This document shows positions 1 through 9,600 of a DNA stretch of 64,000 nt, one piece after another. The notes under the pieces are model-generated. The model did no database searches. It saw only the letters and a list, made by a program, of their open reading frames with translations, and was not told the origin of the DNA. How positions within the stretch are numbered: the stretch's first letter is position 1; each line of letters opens with the position of its first letter. A program made the position numbers and the translations under genes. This DNA comes from Gammaproteobacteria bacterium (GTDB taxonomy: Bacteria; Pseudomonadota; Gammaproteobacteria; Burkholderiales; Burkholderiaceae_C): positions 1-64,000 of the forward strand of contig JAHIYE010000001.1 of the NCBI GenBank assembly GCA_018815325.1, read 5' to 3'.

Positions 1-534
1 ACCGAGCGTGCCAAGTGAGCCCGCCATGAGACGCGACACGTCGTAGCCGGCCACGTTCTTCATGACCTGGCCGCCAAAGGTGAGCAGTTCGCCACGGCCG
101 TTGAGCATGGTCACCCCCAGCACATAGTCACGCAAGGAGCCCACACTCGCGCGGGCCGGGCCGCTCAGGCCGGCGCCCACCATGCCGCCTACGGTCGCTA
201 CGCTCCCTGCGGCGGGGCCGCTGCTATGGAGCTCCTCGCCCAAGGGCTCGGGGTGTGGCCCGGCGCGGAAGTGCGGCGGCTCGAACGGCAGACATTGTCC
301 GCGCTCGGCCAGCACCGCCTCCAGCTCGGCCAAGGGCGTGCCGGCCTGCACGGTAACTACCAGCTCGGTCGGCTCATAACTCGTGATGCCGCTCAGAGGC
401 CGGGTGTCGAGTACCTCGCCCTGCAACGACTGGCCGTAGAAATCCTTGCTGCCACCACCGCGAATGCGCAGAGGTGTACCGACAGCGGCGGCGGCGCGTA
501 TGCGCTCGGTGATGAGGTCAAGTGCTGAGTCCAT
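1..534 (-). CDS. glcE: glycolate oxidase FAD-binding subunit GlcE (partial, runs off left edge)
   Basis: Frame open from an ATG at 534 to the window edge; 178 codons are visible and no stop is reached. The translation begins MDSALDLITERI and continues with RIRGGGSKDFYG, then TELVVTVQAGTPLAELEAVL, GQCLPFEPPHF and ATVGGMVGAGLSGP, the FAD-binding (PCMH-type) layout of GlcE. GlcE is one of three subunits (D, E, F) of glycolate oxidase, which converts glycolate to glyoxylate; glcD is normally upstream and glcF downstream, so glcF should lie beyond the left edge. The gene to its right (595-1509) is unrelated, with a gap of about 60 bases. Identity is well supported by the motif order; the C-terminal half is not visible. 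Confidence 0.85.
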   Translation of the reverse strand, partial: MDSALDLITERIRAAAAVGTPLRIRGGGSKDFYGQSLQGEVLDTRPLSGITSYEPTELVVTVQAGTPLAELEAVLAERGQCLPFEPPHFRAGPHPEPLGEELHSSGPAAGSVATVGGMVGAGLSGPARASVGSLRDYVLGVTMLNGRGELLTFGGQVMKNVAGYDVSRLMAGSLGTLG

Positions 535-594
535 GGCTTCCGATGGTAACGGCAGAACGGCAGGCGTCACAGCCTGCCCAGGGTTAAGCAGTAC

Positions 595-1509
595 TCAATC
601 CCGGTAAAAATTCACCGGCAGACCCGGCACCGCGACGCGCATTGAAAATACACAGCCCGAATGCGGCATGGCGGACAGCTCCGCTGCGCTACGGCCCTGG
701 CGAGCGCTCGTGAGGTACAGGGTTTGCAGGTCATCCCCGCCAAAGCAAGGCATGGTGGGGCATTGCACCGGCGTGGGAACATCCGCCAGCAATTCACCCG
801 ATGCGGAGAACTGCAGCAGTCGCCGCCCCTCGTACATGGCCACCCAGTAGTTGCCCTGCACATCCACCGCCGCGCCATCCGGGCGCCCACCATAACCGGG
901 TTGACCCGGCTGCCAGCCTGCCGGCTTGAGCGGGAACTGCTGAAACACGCGAGCCCGACTCAGCTGGTTACGCTCACCCTCCCAGTCCCAGGCGCGAATC
1001 ACGTGCGCTGTCGTGTCGGCCCAATACAGCGTGCGGTCATCCGCCGACCAGGCCAGTCCATTGGCCACCGTGGCCCCGCCGGCCATGCGCTGGACCCGTG
1101 GAGGGCCGCCTGCGCGGCCATCAAACGCATAGAGCTCCGCAGGCGCGGCATCACGCGGCTCGGAAATCGTGCCGGCCCAGAACCGGCCCAAGGGATCGCA
1201 TTTGCCGTCATTGAATCGGGTGGTGCGCGGGTCATGCGCAGCGACTGCCAGCCGCTGCAACTCACCGCCCCACGCGGCAGCCCGGTAAATGCCGTCGCGC
1301 AGGGCCAGCACCAGGCCACCGCTTTGGGCTGGTGCTATGCAGCCCGGCTCGGCGGGCATGGTCCAGTGCTCAACGCTGCCCATGAAAACATTGGCCCGCA
1401 GGATCTTGCGCCCCGCGATGTCCACCCAGTAGAGCATCTGCTCTTGTGGATGCCAAAACGGTGACTCGCCGAGCTCGCAAGGCTCGGGCGACAGCAGCTG
1501 CCAGTTCAC
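595..1509 (-). CDS. SMP-30/gluconolactonase/LRE family protein
   Basis: 304 residues, the usual size of the family. It has the six-bladed propeller signatures: ELGESPFWHPQEQMLYWVDI at the N terminus (metal-binding Glu in GESP), TRFNDGKCDPLGRFWAGTIS (Asn/Asp ligands), VANGLAWSADDRTLYWADT and GRPDGAAVDVQGNYWVA. Members hydrolyse sugar lactones such as gluconolactone, arabinolactone or xylonolactone with a divalent metal. Its ATG overlaps the stop of the epimerase-like gene upstream by 4 bases (1506-1509), which implies translational coupling and a joint role in sugar oxidation. No signal peptide, so probably cytoplasmic. The exact lactone cannot be read from sequence. Confidence 0.85.
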   Translation of the reverse strand: MNWQLLSPEPCELGESPFWHPQEQMLYWVDIAGRKILRANVFMGSVEHWTMPAEPGCIAPAQSGGLVLALRDGIYRAAAWGGELQRLAVAAHDPRTTRFNDGKCDPLGRFWAGTISEPRDAAPAELYAFDGRAGGPPRVQRMAGGATVANGLAWSADDRTLYWADTTAHVIRAWDWEGERNQLSRARVFQQFPLKPAGWQPGQPGYGGRPDGAAVDVQGNYWVAMYEGRRLLQFSASGELLADVPTPVQCPTMPCFGGDDLQTLYLTSARQGRSAAELSAMPHSGCVFSMRVAVPGLPVNFYRD

Positions 1510-2375
1510 GCGACCCGCTCCACCTGGATGCTCATGTCGACCGACAGCGATTCACCCGGCTGCAACACGCACACGCCCAGCTCCTGCGCGGGCACACCGG
1601 TGTGCTCCATGAGGTTGATGGCATTGTTGACATGACTCACTGGCTCGATGGCCACGAAGTCACGCGTCGGGTGCGTGTACACCACGAGCCGGCTCACGCT
1701 GGCGCGAATCTGAGTATGTAGCTGCTCGTCACGCAAGTGCACCACGCCCTGCCAGCCGTCAAAGCAATGGTCTACATCAAGGCTCGCGCAATCCACATCC
1801 AGACCCTGCACCGATCGACGCTCGGTGGGCAGCTTCTCGTCATTCATCTCCCAGCGCCCGGTGGCTTCAAAGGTCAGCCGGCTGTTGGCGCGCTTGACGA
1901 AATACGGATGCCAGCCGAGGCCAGCCGGTGCGGCTACGTCGGACTGGTTGGTGATGCTCAAGGTCAACTCCAGCGTGTCGGCCGTGAGGCGAAACGCCTG
2001 CGAGCTGTCGAACGCGAACGGCCAGGCTGCATCGGCCTTGTGCTCGTACGACAAGAGGGCAAACTGTGGGCCGGATTCCAGCACTTCCCAGGGGCTTTGC
2101 CAGCCCACGCCGTGGATGGCATGCGGCTCGGGCGCGTTGTTCTTGATCAGCGGGTGGCTGGTTCCAGCCCACTGCAGGCTGGCGTGCCCCACGCGGTTGG
2201 AAAACGGGACCAGCGGGTAACTGCCCGCCTGGCGCGCCGAGCTGAGTTCTGCTGCCGTCGTCGTGGAGCGCAACACCGGCACATCGGCCAGCCACAAGCC
2301 CGCGATCGCGCCGCCCAGATCGGGGCGGATGTCGCAGCGAAGATTTTCACAAAGTAGTTGAACTGGCAATGTCAT
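1506..2375 (-). CDS. aldose 1-epimerase family protein
   Basis: About 289 residues from the preferred ATG at 2375, which has GGAG eight bases upstream; an in-frame ATG at 2402 would add nine residues with no better ribosome site. Galactose-mutarotase fold motifs: PDLGGAIAGLWLADVPVLR near the start, YPLVPFSNRVGHASLQWAG, HAIHGVGWQSPWEVLE (catalytic His region), GLGWHPYFVKRANSRL, and a C-terminal FVAIEPVSHVNNAINL segment containing the candidate catalytic Glu. Such enzymes interconvert alpha and beta sugar anomers. The 4-base overlap with the lactonase gene suggests the pair prepares a sugar for oxidation and lactone opening. Substrate unknown. Confidence 0.8.
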   Translation of the reverse strand: MTLPVQLLCENLRCDIRPDLGGAIAGLWLADVPVLRSTTTAAELSSARQAGSYPLVPFSNRVGHASLQWAGTSHPLIKNNAPEPHAIHGVGWQSPWEVLESGPQFALLSYEHKADAAWPFAFDSSQAFRLTADTLELTLSITNQSDVAAPAGLGWHPYFVKRANSRLTFEATGRWEMNDEKLPTERRSVQGLDVDCASLDVDHCFDGWQGVVHLRDEQLHTQIRASVSRLVVYTHPTRDFVAIEPVSHVNNAINLMEHTGVPAQELGVCVLQPGESLSVDMSIQVERVA

Positions 2376-2421
2376 GGCGATCACTCCGTATGTCTCATAC
2401 ATTGTGCACCGTCACAGCCAT

Positions 2422-2456
2422 AAAAAAACCCGCCGGAGCTTGCGCTCTGGCGGGTT
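2422..2456 (-). terminator. rho-independent terminator of the porin-glnK-amtB operon
   Basis: On the minus strand, a stem AACCCGCC plus AGAGC closes on GCAA and is followed by a run of seven T residues (2428-2422). It sits about 65 bases past the amtB stop. The same hairpin read on the plus strand lacks a T run. Confidence 0.85.
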
Positions 2457-2522
2457 GAATAACCTTTGGAGATTTTGGCTTTTGCCGCAGCGGCCGCCTG
2501 TTGCCAGGCAGCCGCTCTTGGC

Positions 2523-3917
2523 TTAGCGGTTGTAGGCCGTTTCGCCGTGTGAGGTGATGTCGAGGCCTTCGCGCTCTTCCTCTTCCGTCACACGCAGACC
2601 CACCAGCACGTCGGCGATCTTGTAGGCAATGAATGCCACCACGCCAGACCATGCGATCGTGATCAGCACGCTCTTGAACTGTACCCAGACCTGATGGCCC
2701 ATGGCGTAGTCGGCAGGCTGTGTACCGCCCAGGCCAGGTGCTGCGAACACACCGGTCAGGATGGCACCGATGATGCCGCCAACACCGTGCACGCCGAACA
2801 CGTCGAACGCATCGTCAGCACCCAGCATGCGCTTGAGACCACCCACGCCCCACAGACAGCCCAGACCGGCAATCAGACCCAGTACGATGGAACCCATCGG
2901 GCCGACAAAACCGGCTGCAGGGGTGACGGCAACCAAGCCGGCCACCGCACCAGACGCAGCACCCAGCATGGAGGCCTTGCCCTTGTGCAGCGCTTCGCCA
3001 CCAATCCAGGCCAAGGCTGCTGCTGCAGTAGCCAGCACCGTGTTGATGAAGGCCAGACCGGCCACACCGTTGGCAGCACCAGCCGAGCCGGCGTTAAAGC
3101 CAAACCAGCCCACCCACAGCAGGGAAGCACCCACCATGGTCAGCGTCAGGCTGTGTGGCATGAACGCTTCCTTGCCGAAGCCGATGCGTTTGCCCACCAT
3201 GTAGGCACCCACGAGACCGGCCACACCGGCGTTGATGTGCACCACGGTACCGCCTGCAAAGTCGAGCGCACCGTCTTTGGCCAGCAGACCACCGCCCCAC
3301 ACCATGTGGGCAATCGGCAGGTAGCTGAAGGTGAACCAGAGCACACCGAAAATCAGCACAGCCGAGAACTTGATGCGTTCTGCAAAGGCGCCGACGATCA
3401 GGGCCACAGTGATGGCAGCAAAGGTGGACTGGAAGGACACGAACACATACTCAGGGATGGTCGGCAGCGCGCCCGAAAGGGTCTCCGCCGTGATGCCCTT
3501 GAGAAAGAGTTTGTCCAGGCCGCCGAAGAACGTGCCCTCGCCACCAAACGCCAGGCTGTAGCCATAGATGGCCCACAACAGTGACATCAGCGCGAAGACC
3601 ACGAACACCTGCACCAGCACGGACAGCATGTTCTTCGAACGGGCCAGGCCGCCGTAGAAAAGGGCCAGACCAGGGATGGTCATCAAAATGACCAGCATGG
3701 TGGAGGTCATCATCCAGGCGGTGTCACCGGAATCCAGCTTGGGAGTCGGTGCAGCTGCCGGAGCCTCTGCGGCCGGCGCGGCTGCGGGTGCAGCAGCTTC
3801 CATGGCCGCAGCAGCCGGGGCAGCAGCCTCAGCAGGAGCGGGTGTCTGTGCCAGGACGGCCGTGCCGGCGGTGAGCAGGCCCAGACCGAGAATGAATGAG
3901 GCAAGTAGTTTTTTCAT
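2523..3917 (-). CDS. amtB: ammonium transporter AmtB
   Basis: 464 residues. A cleavable signal peptide (LLTAGTAVLAQ) is followed by an unusually long Ala/Pro-rich stretch (about residues 24-60) before the first Amt helix. Eleven membrane segments follow, with the Amt signatures: the two pore histidines in PIAHMVWGGGLL and DVFGVHGVGGIIG, the GFNAGSAG motif and DTAWMM at the start. It conducts ammonium/ammonia across the inner membrane and is gated by the P-II protein encoded immediately upstream (29-base gap). It is the last gene of a sigma-54/NtrC-type operon and is followed by a strong terminator. The Ala/Pro linker is the only unusual part. Confidence 0.97.
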   Translation of the reverse strand: MKKLLASFILGLGLLTAGTAVLAQTPAPAEAAAPAAAAMEAAAPAAAPAAEAPAAAPTPKLDSGDTAWMMTSTMLVILMTIPGLALFYGGLARSKNMLSVLVQVFVVFALMSLLWAIYGYSLAFGGEGTFFGGLDKLFLKGITAETLSGALPTIPEYVFVSFQSTFAAITVALIVGAFAERIKFSAVLIFGVLWFTFSYLPIAHMVWGGGLLAKDGALDFAGGTVVHINAGVAGLVGAYMVGKRIGFGKEAFMPHSLTLTMVGASLLWVGWFGFNAGSAGAANGVAGLAFINTVLATAAAALAWIGGEALHKGKASMLGAASGAVAGLVAVTPAAGFVGPMGSIVLGLIAGLGCLWGVGGLKRMLGADDAFDVFGVHGVGGIIGAILTGVFAAPGLGGTQPADYAMGHQVWVQFKSVLITIAWSGVVAFIAYKIADVLVGLRVTEEEEREGLDITSHGETAYNR

Positions 3918-3946
3918 GTCTATGTTCTCTTGGTTGTGCTTGAGCC

Positions 3947-5073
<1,127 letters not shown>

Positions 5074-5113
5074 TGCATTCTCCATAGATTAGTAAAAGGA
5101 ACGCTACTCAATA

Positions 5114-5129
5114 AGCACAGAGCATGCCA
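5114..5129 (-). promoter_or_regulatory. sigma-54 (RpoN) promoter of porin-glnK-amtB
   Basis: Minus-strand sequence TGGCATGCTCTGTGCT matches the -24/-12 consensus (TGGCACG, four bases, TTGCW) with the invariant GG at 5128-5127 and GC at 5116-5115 at the correct spacing. Transcription would start near 5103, giving a leader of about 30 bases before the ATG at 5073. The NtrC-like sites upstream support the call. Confidence 0.8.
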
Positions 5130-5212
5130 GGAACTGCTTTTACGCCCACCCCTGAATCTTGTCCACCATCTGAAGCCAAGCAGCGTTAAGATAACTGTAC
5201 AAATAATCAGAT

Positions 5213-5229
5213 TGCACCATATGAGTGCA
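5213..5229. promoter_or_regulatory. NtrC (NRI) binding site 1
   Basis: TGCACCATATGAGTGCA is a 17-bp site with perfect TGCAC and GTGCA half-sites and a 7-base centre, as in known NtrC enhancers. Its centre lies about 118 bases upstream of the inferred sigma-54 start, a normal enhancer distance. Confidence 0.78.
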
Positions 5230-5242
5230 CCAAGTGCGTGCG
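5226..5242. promoter_or_regulatory. overlapping NtrC-like site 2
   Basis: TGCACCAAGTGCGTGCG has the TGCAC half-site, a 7-base centre and GTGCG (one mismatch). It overlaps site 1 by four bases, about 13 bases along, which suggests cooperative binding. Weaker than site 1. Confidence 0.55.
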
Positions 5243-5283
5243 CACAGGATCGTTAACGCACCTAAATGTAGAAGGGATGGAGT

Positions 5284-6828
5284 ATGAGCCTGTCTTTGGT
5301 GCAAAGTCGCGCCTTGCTGGGACTGGACGCTGCCGCTGTCACGGTAGAGGTCCATCTGGCCAATGGTCTGCCCAGTTTCACGCTGGTAGGTCTGGCCGAG
5401 ACCGAGGTCAAGGAGGCGCGTGAGCGTGTACGCTCGGCCATCCAGAACTCGGGGCTGGAGTTTCCCCACAACAAGCGCATCACGGTCAACCTCGCGCCCG
5501 CAGACCTGCCCAAGGACTCCGGCCGGTTTGACCTGCCAATCGCATTAGGCATCCTCGCGGCCAGTGCCCAGATTGATGCATCCCGCTTGAGCGGGCATGA
5601 GTTTGCAGGCGAATTGTCTCTCTCGGGAGAGTTGCGTCCCGTGCGTGGTGCCCTGGCCATGGCCTTGGCACTCCATACCGGCCAGGTTCGCACCCGACTG
5701 GTGCTGCCGGCCGGGAGCGCCGAAGAGGCCGCGCTGGTCCCCGGTGCCGAGGTCTTCCGGGCCAGACACCTGCTCGATGTGGTGCAGCAATTCCTGCCGG
5801 CGGACACCTCACACGGCAACGAACCGCGTGAGGCGACGGACGGCTGGGCCTGCATCCAGCCCGCACCGCCCGGCACTGGCACGGACTACCCCGACCTGAG
5901 CGATGTCAAAGGCCAGGCCGGCCCCAAACGGGCGTTGGAGATTGCAGCCGCTGGCGGCCACAGCCTGTTACTGGTTGGCCCGCCCGGCTCCGGCAAGTCC
6001 ATGCTGGCCCAGCGCTTTGCCGGCCTGCTGCCCCCGATGAGCACGGACGAGGCACTGCAAAGCGCCGCGATTGCCAGCCTGGGTGGCCGGTTTTCCCTGG
6101 CAAACTGGAGCCGGCGACCGACCTGCAACCCGCATCACTCGGCCAGTGCCGTGGCCCTGGTGGGCGGGGGGTCCCCGCCGCGCCCCGGTGAAGTCTCGCT
6201 GGCCCATCATGGCGTGCTGTTTCTTGATGAAATGCCTGAGTTTCCCCGTGCCGCACTGGAGGCCCTGCGCGAGCCACTGGAAACCGGCACCATCACGATC
6301 TCGCGTGCCGCCCGGCGCGCCGAGTTTCCAGCGCGCTTCCAGCTCATCGGCGCCATGAACCCCTGCCCCTGTGGCTATCTGGGCTCGACGCTGCGGGCCT
6401 GTCGCTGCACGCCAGACCAGATCGCGCGTTACCAGGGCAAGCTCAGCGGGCCCCTGCTCGACCGCATCGATTTGCATGTAGAAGTGCCAGCGCTCGCCTC
6501 AAACCAGTTGTTGCACACGCCGCCCGGCGAAGCCACGGCCAGCATCCGGGCACGCTGCCAGGATGCCCGCCTGCGCGCCATCGAGCGTCAAGGATCGACC
6601 AACCAGGCCCTCGCGGGCCAGGCCATCGACCAGCATGCCTTGCTCGACAATACCGCCCTGAGCTTCCTCAACGCGGCTGCAGCCAAGCTGGGCTGGTCAG
6701 CACGCGGCACGCACCGCGCACTCAAGGTGGCACGCACCATCGCGGATCTGGCAGCTTGCCAGCAGATCCAGAGCTCTCACGTGGCGGAAGCCATCCAGTA
6801 CCGGCGTGCGCTTCAAATCAAGACATGA
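5284..6828 (+). CDS. comM: YifB/ComM family Mg-chelatase-like AAA+ ATPase
   Basis: 514 residues, full length. The N-terminal ChlI-like domain (about residues 20-140) contains AVTVEVHLANGLPSFTLVGL and VNLAPADLPKDSGRFDLPIA. The central AAA+ domain has Walker A GPPGSGKSMLAQR near residue 232, HHSASAVALVGGG, Walker B GVLFLDEMPEF and the GAMNPCPCGY segment; the C-terminal domain follows (RGTHRALKVARTIADL). ComM is a hexameric branch-migration helicase that extends integration of single-stranded DNA in natural transformation, though the gene is also common in non-competent bacteria. GGAG lies just upstream of the ATG. It is transcribed divergently from the nitrogen operon, and its leader contains the NtrC sites. 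Confidence 0.93.
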   Translation: MSLSLVQSRALLGLDAAAVTVEVHLANGLPSFTLVGLAETEVKEARERVRSAIQNSGLEFPHNKRITVNLAPADLPKDSGRFDLPIALGILAASAQIDASRLSGHEFAGELSLSGELRPVRGALAMALALHTGQVRTRLVLPAGSAEEAALVPGAEVFRARHLLDVVQQFLPADTSHGNEPREATDGWACIQPAPPGTGTDYPDLSDVKGQAGPKRALEIAAAGGHSLLLVGPPGSGKSMLAQRFAGLLPPMSTDEALQSAAIASLGGRFSLANWSRRPTCNPHHSASAVALVGGGSPPRPGEVSLAHHGVLFLDEMPEFPRAALEALREPLETGTITISRAARRAEFPARFQLIGAMNPCPCGYLGSTLRACRCTPDQIARYQGKLSGPLLDRIDLHVEVPALASNQLLHTPPGEATASIRARCQDARLRAIERQGSTNQALAGQAIDQHALLDNTALSFLNAAAAKLGWSARGTHRALKVARTIADLAACQQIQSSHVAEAIQYRRALQIKT

Positions 6829-6885
6829 TGGCAGGTACATGCATGCTTGCCTGGTGCCCAGACAACCGGCTGCACGCATGGCGCT

Positions 6886-8142
6886 TCAGCTTTGCCCCAG
6901 CAGCCCTTCACGCCGCAACAGGGCTTGTGAGAAGACCACACCGACCCCGATCAGGATCGCGCCACCCAGCACGATCACCATGCTGGAGCCCCAGCGGGTG
7001 ATGAGGTAAGCGGCCGTCATCACGCCAATGGCTTGGCCCAGGAACAGCGAAGAGGCAAACAGCGACACCGCCGTGCCGCGTGCTGCAGGCGCCATCTGGG
7101 TGGCATTGGCCTGCAGCGTGTTGTGCAGCATGAAGAACGCAAAGCCCCCAACCAGACTCGCCGGCAGCGCCCATTGCCAGTGTGGCGTCAGCCCAAGCAC
7201 CATGAAGCAAAGCCCCAGCACACTGCCGCCTCCGAGGCACAAACCCCGCTCACCCAGGCGGCGAATGAGATGCCGGGCCGAGGCCATGTAGATCACCCCC
7301 CCCAGCCCGAACAAGGCCATGATGGCGCCTGACGCCGTGAGCGACAAGCCCAGCGACTCATGCAGGTGCGAGGCGCAAATGGCCAGAATCCCGAAACCGG
7401 CTGCACCTTCCACCAGCGCAACCAGCAAGACCCAGCGCGACCAGCGCCCTGTGACGATCATCAGGGTCTGGGCCACAAAGCCCGGTCGTGCCAATGCGGC
7501 CTCGTCATCCCGGTGGAGATCTTCAGGCAATGCATGTTGCCCTTGGGCCGCCGCCTGCTGTTGCTGCAGATTGCGCCACAGCATCAGTCCAACCACCAGG
7601 TAAATCACCGTGAGAAACACAAAGGCCCAACGCCAGCCCAGGGTGTCGGTCAGCAGCCCGCCCATGAGTTGGCCGCCGACAATACCCATGGTGGTGCCCA
7701 GGCCGGTTTTGGCCAAAGTCTCCTGCCGCATTTCATAAGGCACCACATCGCCAATCCAGGCCATGGACAGCGGGATGATGGCGGCGGCGCAAAATGCCGA
7801 GAGGATGCGCGCCACGATCAGCGCGTCCAGGCTGCCCGCGAACGCGGACAACAGGCTGCCGATGCTGCAGGCCAGCGTGGCCGAGGTAACCAGCCGGAAC
7901 TTGCCGTAGCGATCGCCCAGCGGCCCATGGAGCAGTTGGGCCAGGCCATAGACCACGGCAAACAGCGACACCACCTGCGCAGCCTGCGCAATCGTGACGG
8001 CAAAAATTTTCGCCAGCTCAGGCAGCATGGCATCGCATATGCGTTGCGTGGCCATGCTGGCAAACGTGGCACACGACAAAAGCAGGATGGAACGGTGCGT
8101 CTGGCTTGAAACGTCCGGCGCACCCGGTAGAACGAGGGACAT
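6886..8142 (-). CDS. MFS transporter
   Basis: About 418 residues from the ATG at 8142; the reading frame extends further upstream, but that part has no membrane character. There are twelve hydrophobic segments in two halves of six with a central loop rich in Gln/Ala/His (QQQQAAAQGQHALPEDLHRDDE). The MFS loop 2-3 motif is present as HGPLGDRYGKFRLV. It is probably a drug/metabolite:proton antiporter of the inner membrane; no substrate can be assigned. It is divergent from another MFS gene starting at 8323, with 180 bases between the starts that contain one copy of the 17-bp repeat core. Confidence 0.85.
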   Translation of the reverse strand: MSLVLPGAPDVSSQTHRSILLLSCATFASMATQRICDAMLPELAKIFAVTIAQAAQVVSLFAVVYGLAQLLHGPLGDRYGKFRLVTSATLACSIGSLLSAFAGSLDALIVARILSAFCAAAIIPLSMAWIGDVVPYEMRQETLAKTGLGTTMGIVGGQLMGGLLTDTLGWRWAFVFLTVIYLVVGLMLWRNLQQQQAAAQGQHALPEDLHRDDEAALARPGFVAQTLMIVTGRWSRWVLLVALVEGAAGFGILAICASHLHESLGLSLTASGAIMALFGLGGVIYMASARHLIRRLGERGLCLGGGSVLGLCFMVLGLTPHWQWALPASLVGGFAFFMLHNTLQANATQMAPAARGTAVSLFASSLFLGQAIGVMTAAYLITRWGSSMVIVLGGAILIGVGVVFSQALLRREGLLGQS

Positions 8143-8244
8143 GAAAATGGACCGGAAATTCCGGCGATTGGCGCGGGCAGATGGCCCAAAGCGATTGAGT
8201 CTAGCTTGAATCCACCACCCGTGCAGCGGCTCGACAACGCCATT

Positions 8245-8261
8245 GCTCCTGATTTGATAGC
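8245..8261. repeat. 17-bp palindromic repeat core, copy 1
   Basis: GCTCCTGATTTGATAGC, identical to the copy at 59751-59767 inside aacS and sharing the GCT...AGC, 17-base format of the copies at 18148, 25989, 33166, 43016, 46486 and 47810. Lies in the gap between two divergent MFS genes. Confidence 0.7.
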
Positions 8262-8322
8262 GGATTGCAGCTGCCAGCAAGGGGCAGACCGCAGATTCAT
8301 GTTGACCCTGCATAATCCCGCC

Positions 8323-9543
8323 ATGCAAAGCACAAACCGGCACGACGCGCGCCTCGTAGGCTGGCTGTCCGTCGCCCAGCTCATCAGTTGGGGCAGCGTG
8401 TTCTATACCTTTGCCTTGCTCATGGAGCCGCTGGAGCGCGAACTTGGCATGAGCCGTGCCGAATCATCGCTCGCCTTCAGCCTGGCCTTGCTGGCCGAGG
8501 GCCTGCTGGCCTACCCGGTCGGTCGCTGGATCGACCGCGGCCACGAACGCATCATCATGACCGGGGGCTCGCTGCTGCTCGCCCTGTGCCTGCTGCTGCA
8601 CAGCCAGGTCAGCACCCTGGCCGGCTTTTATGCCGTCTGGCTGGGCCTGGGGGCCGCCCTGGCCGCCACCCTCTACCCACCCGCTTTTGCTGTGGTGACG
8701 CGCCGATTTCCCCATGACTTTCGTCGCGCCATCATCACCATGACGTTTCTCGGTGGCCTGGCCAGCACGGTTTTCATTCCTTTGTCGGCCTGGTTGATCG
8801 CCGCCCTGGGCTGGCGCCATGCGCTATGGGTACTGGCGGCGATCCACCTGCTGGTGTGCGCACCGCTGCACGCCTGGATCCTGCGTGACGCACCACCGGC
8901 ACGGCAGACCTCACCGCAGGGCCCCAGTGCACAGGCCAGCGCCAGCCTGTCACAGCATTTGCGCAGTGCGCCCTATTTGCTCATCGGCGTCTTCGTCGTG
9001 CTGCTCATGGCCGTCACGGCGGCGCTGCCGGCCCACATGGTGAGCCTGCTGCGCGAGAATGGACTCAGCGAGGTCTGGGTGATTGCCGTGCCGGCGAGCA
9101 TCGGCGTGCTGCAGGTGTTCGGGCGTGCCCTGCTCTACTTCTTCGAGCACCGCTTCGATCTGCACCAGGCCAACCGCCTGATACCCTGCCTCATCCCGCT
9201 GGGCCTGCTGGCCCTGCTGGCGGCGCCCTGGCTGAGTGGTGCAGGTCAACTCGCGCTGGTGTGGCTGTTCGTGCTGCTCTATGGCATGGGCAACGGCATG
9301 CTCACCATCGTCAAGGGCACGGCCATCGCCCAGTATGTGAACCGCGACCTCGTGGCCTCGCTCAACGGGGCGCTCGGCCTGCCGCTGGCGCTGGCACGTG
9401 CCGCTGCGCCGATCTCGCTGGGCATGCTGTGGAGTGAACAGGCCGGCTACCGTTACGGGCTGTGGCTGATGCTGGTGCTGAGCTTGCTCGGGCTTGCCGC
9501 GCTGATGCTGGCTCAGGGTCTGTCATTGAAACGGCAGCGCTGA
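8323..9543 (+). CDS. MFS transporter
   Basis: About 406 residues from the ATG at 8323 (MQSTNRHDARLVGWL). An ATG at 8299 is also in frame; the longer frame from 8206 crosses the repeat core and is unlikely to be coding. There are twelve hydrophobic segments; after the first come SWGSVFYTFALLMEPLEREL and PVGRWIDRGHERIIM, the latter being the loop 2-3 MFS motif. The layout (short N terminus, MEPLERELGMSRAESSLAFS) resembles oxalate/monocarboxylate-type MFS carriers, but the substrate is not readable. The stop is followed at once by a perfect bidirectional terminator. Confidence 0.83.
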   Translation: MQSTNRHDARLVGWLSVAQLISWGSVFYTFALLMEPLERELGMSRAESSLAFSLALLAEGLLAYPVGRWIDRGHERIIMTGGSLLLALCLLLHSQVSTLAGFYAVWLGLGAALAATLYPPAFAVVTRRFPHDFRRAIITMTFLGGLASTVFIPLSAWLIAALGWRHALWVLAAIHLLVCAPLHAWILRDAPPARQTSPQGPSAQASASLSQHLRSAPYLLIGVFVVLLMAVTAALPAHMVSLLRENGLSEVWVIAVPASIGVLQVFGRALLYFFEHRFDLHQANRLIPCLIPLGLLALLAAPWLSGAGQLALVWLFVLLYGMGNGMLTIVKGTAIAQYVNRDLVASLNGALGLPLALARAAAPISLGMLWSEQAGYRYGLWLMLVLSLLGLAALMLAQGLSLKRQR

Positions 9544-9582
9544 AAACTCACAGGACGTGACATGGTCACGTCCTGTGAGTTT
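9544..9582. terminator. bidirectional rho-independent terminator
   Basis: A perfect 18-bp inverted repeat (AAACTCACAGGACGTGAC and its complement) with a 3-base loop starts right after the stop at 9543 and ends 18 bases before the convergent gene's stop at 9601. The T-tail is short on either strand, but the position between convergent genes supports the call. Confidence 0.75.
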
Positions 9583-9600
9583 AATGAGAGGCCATAGAAC

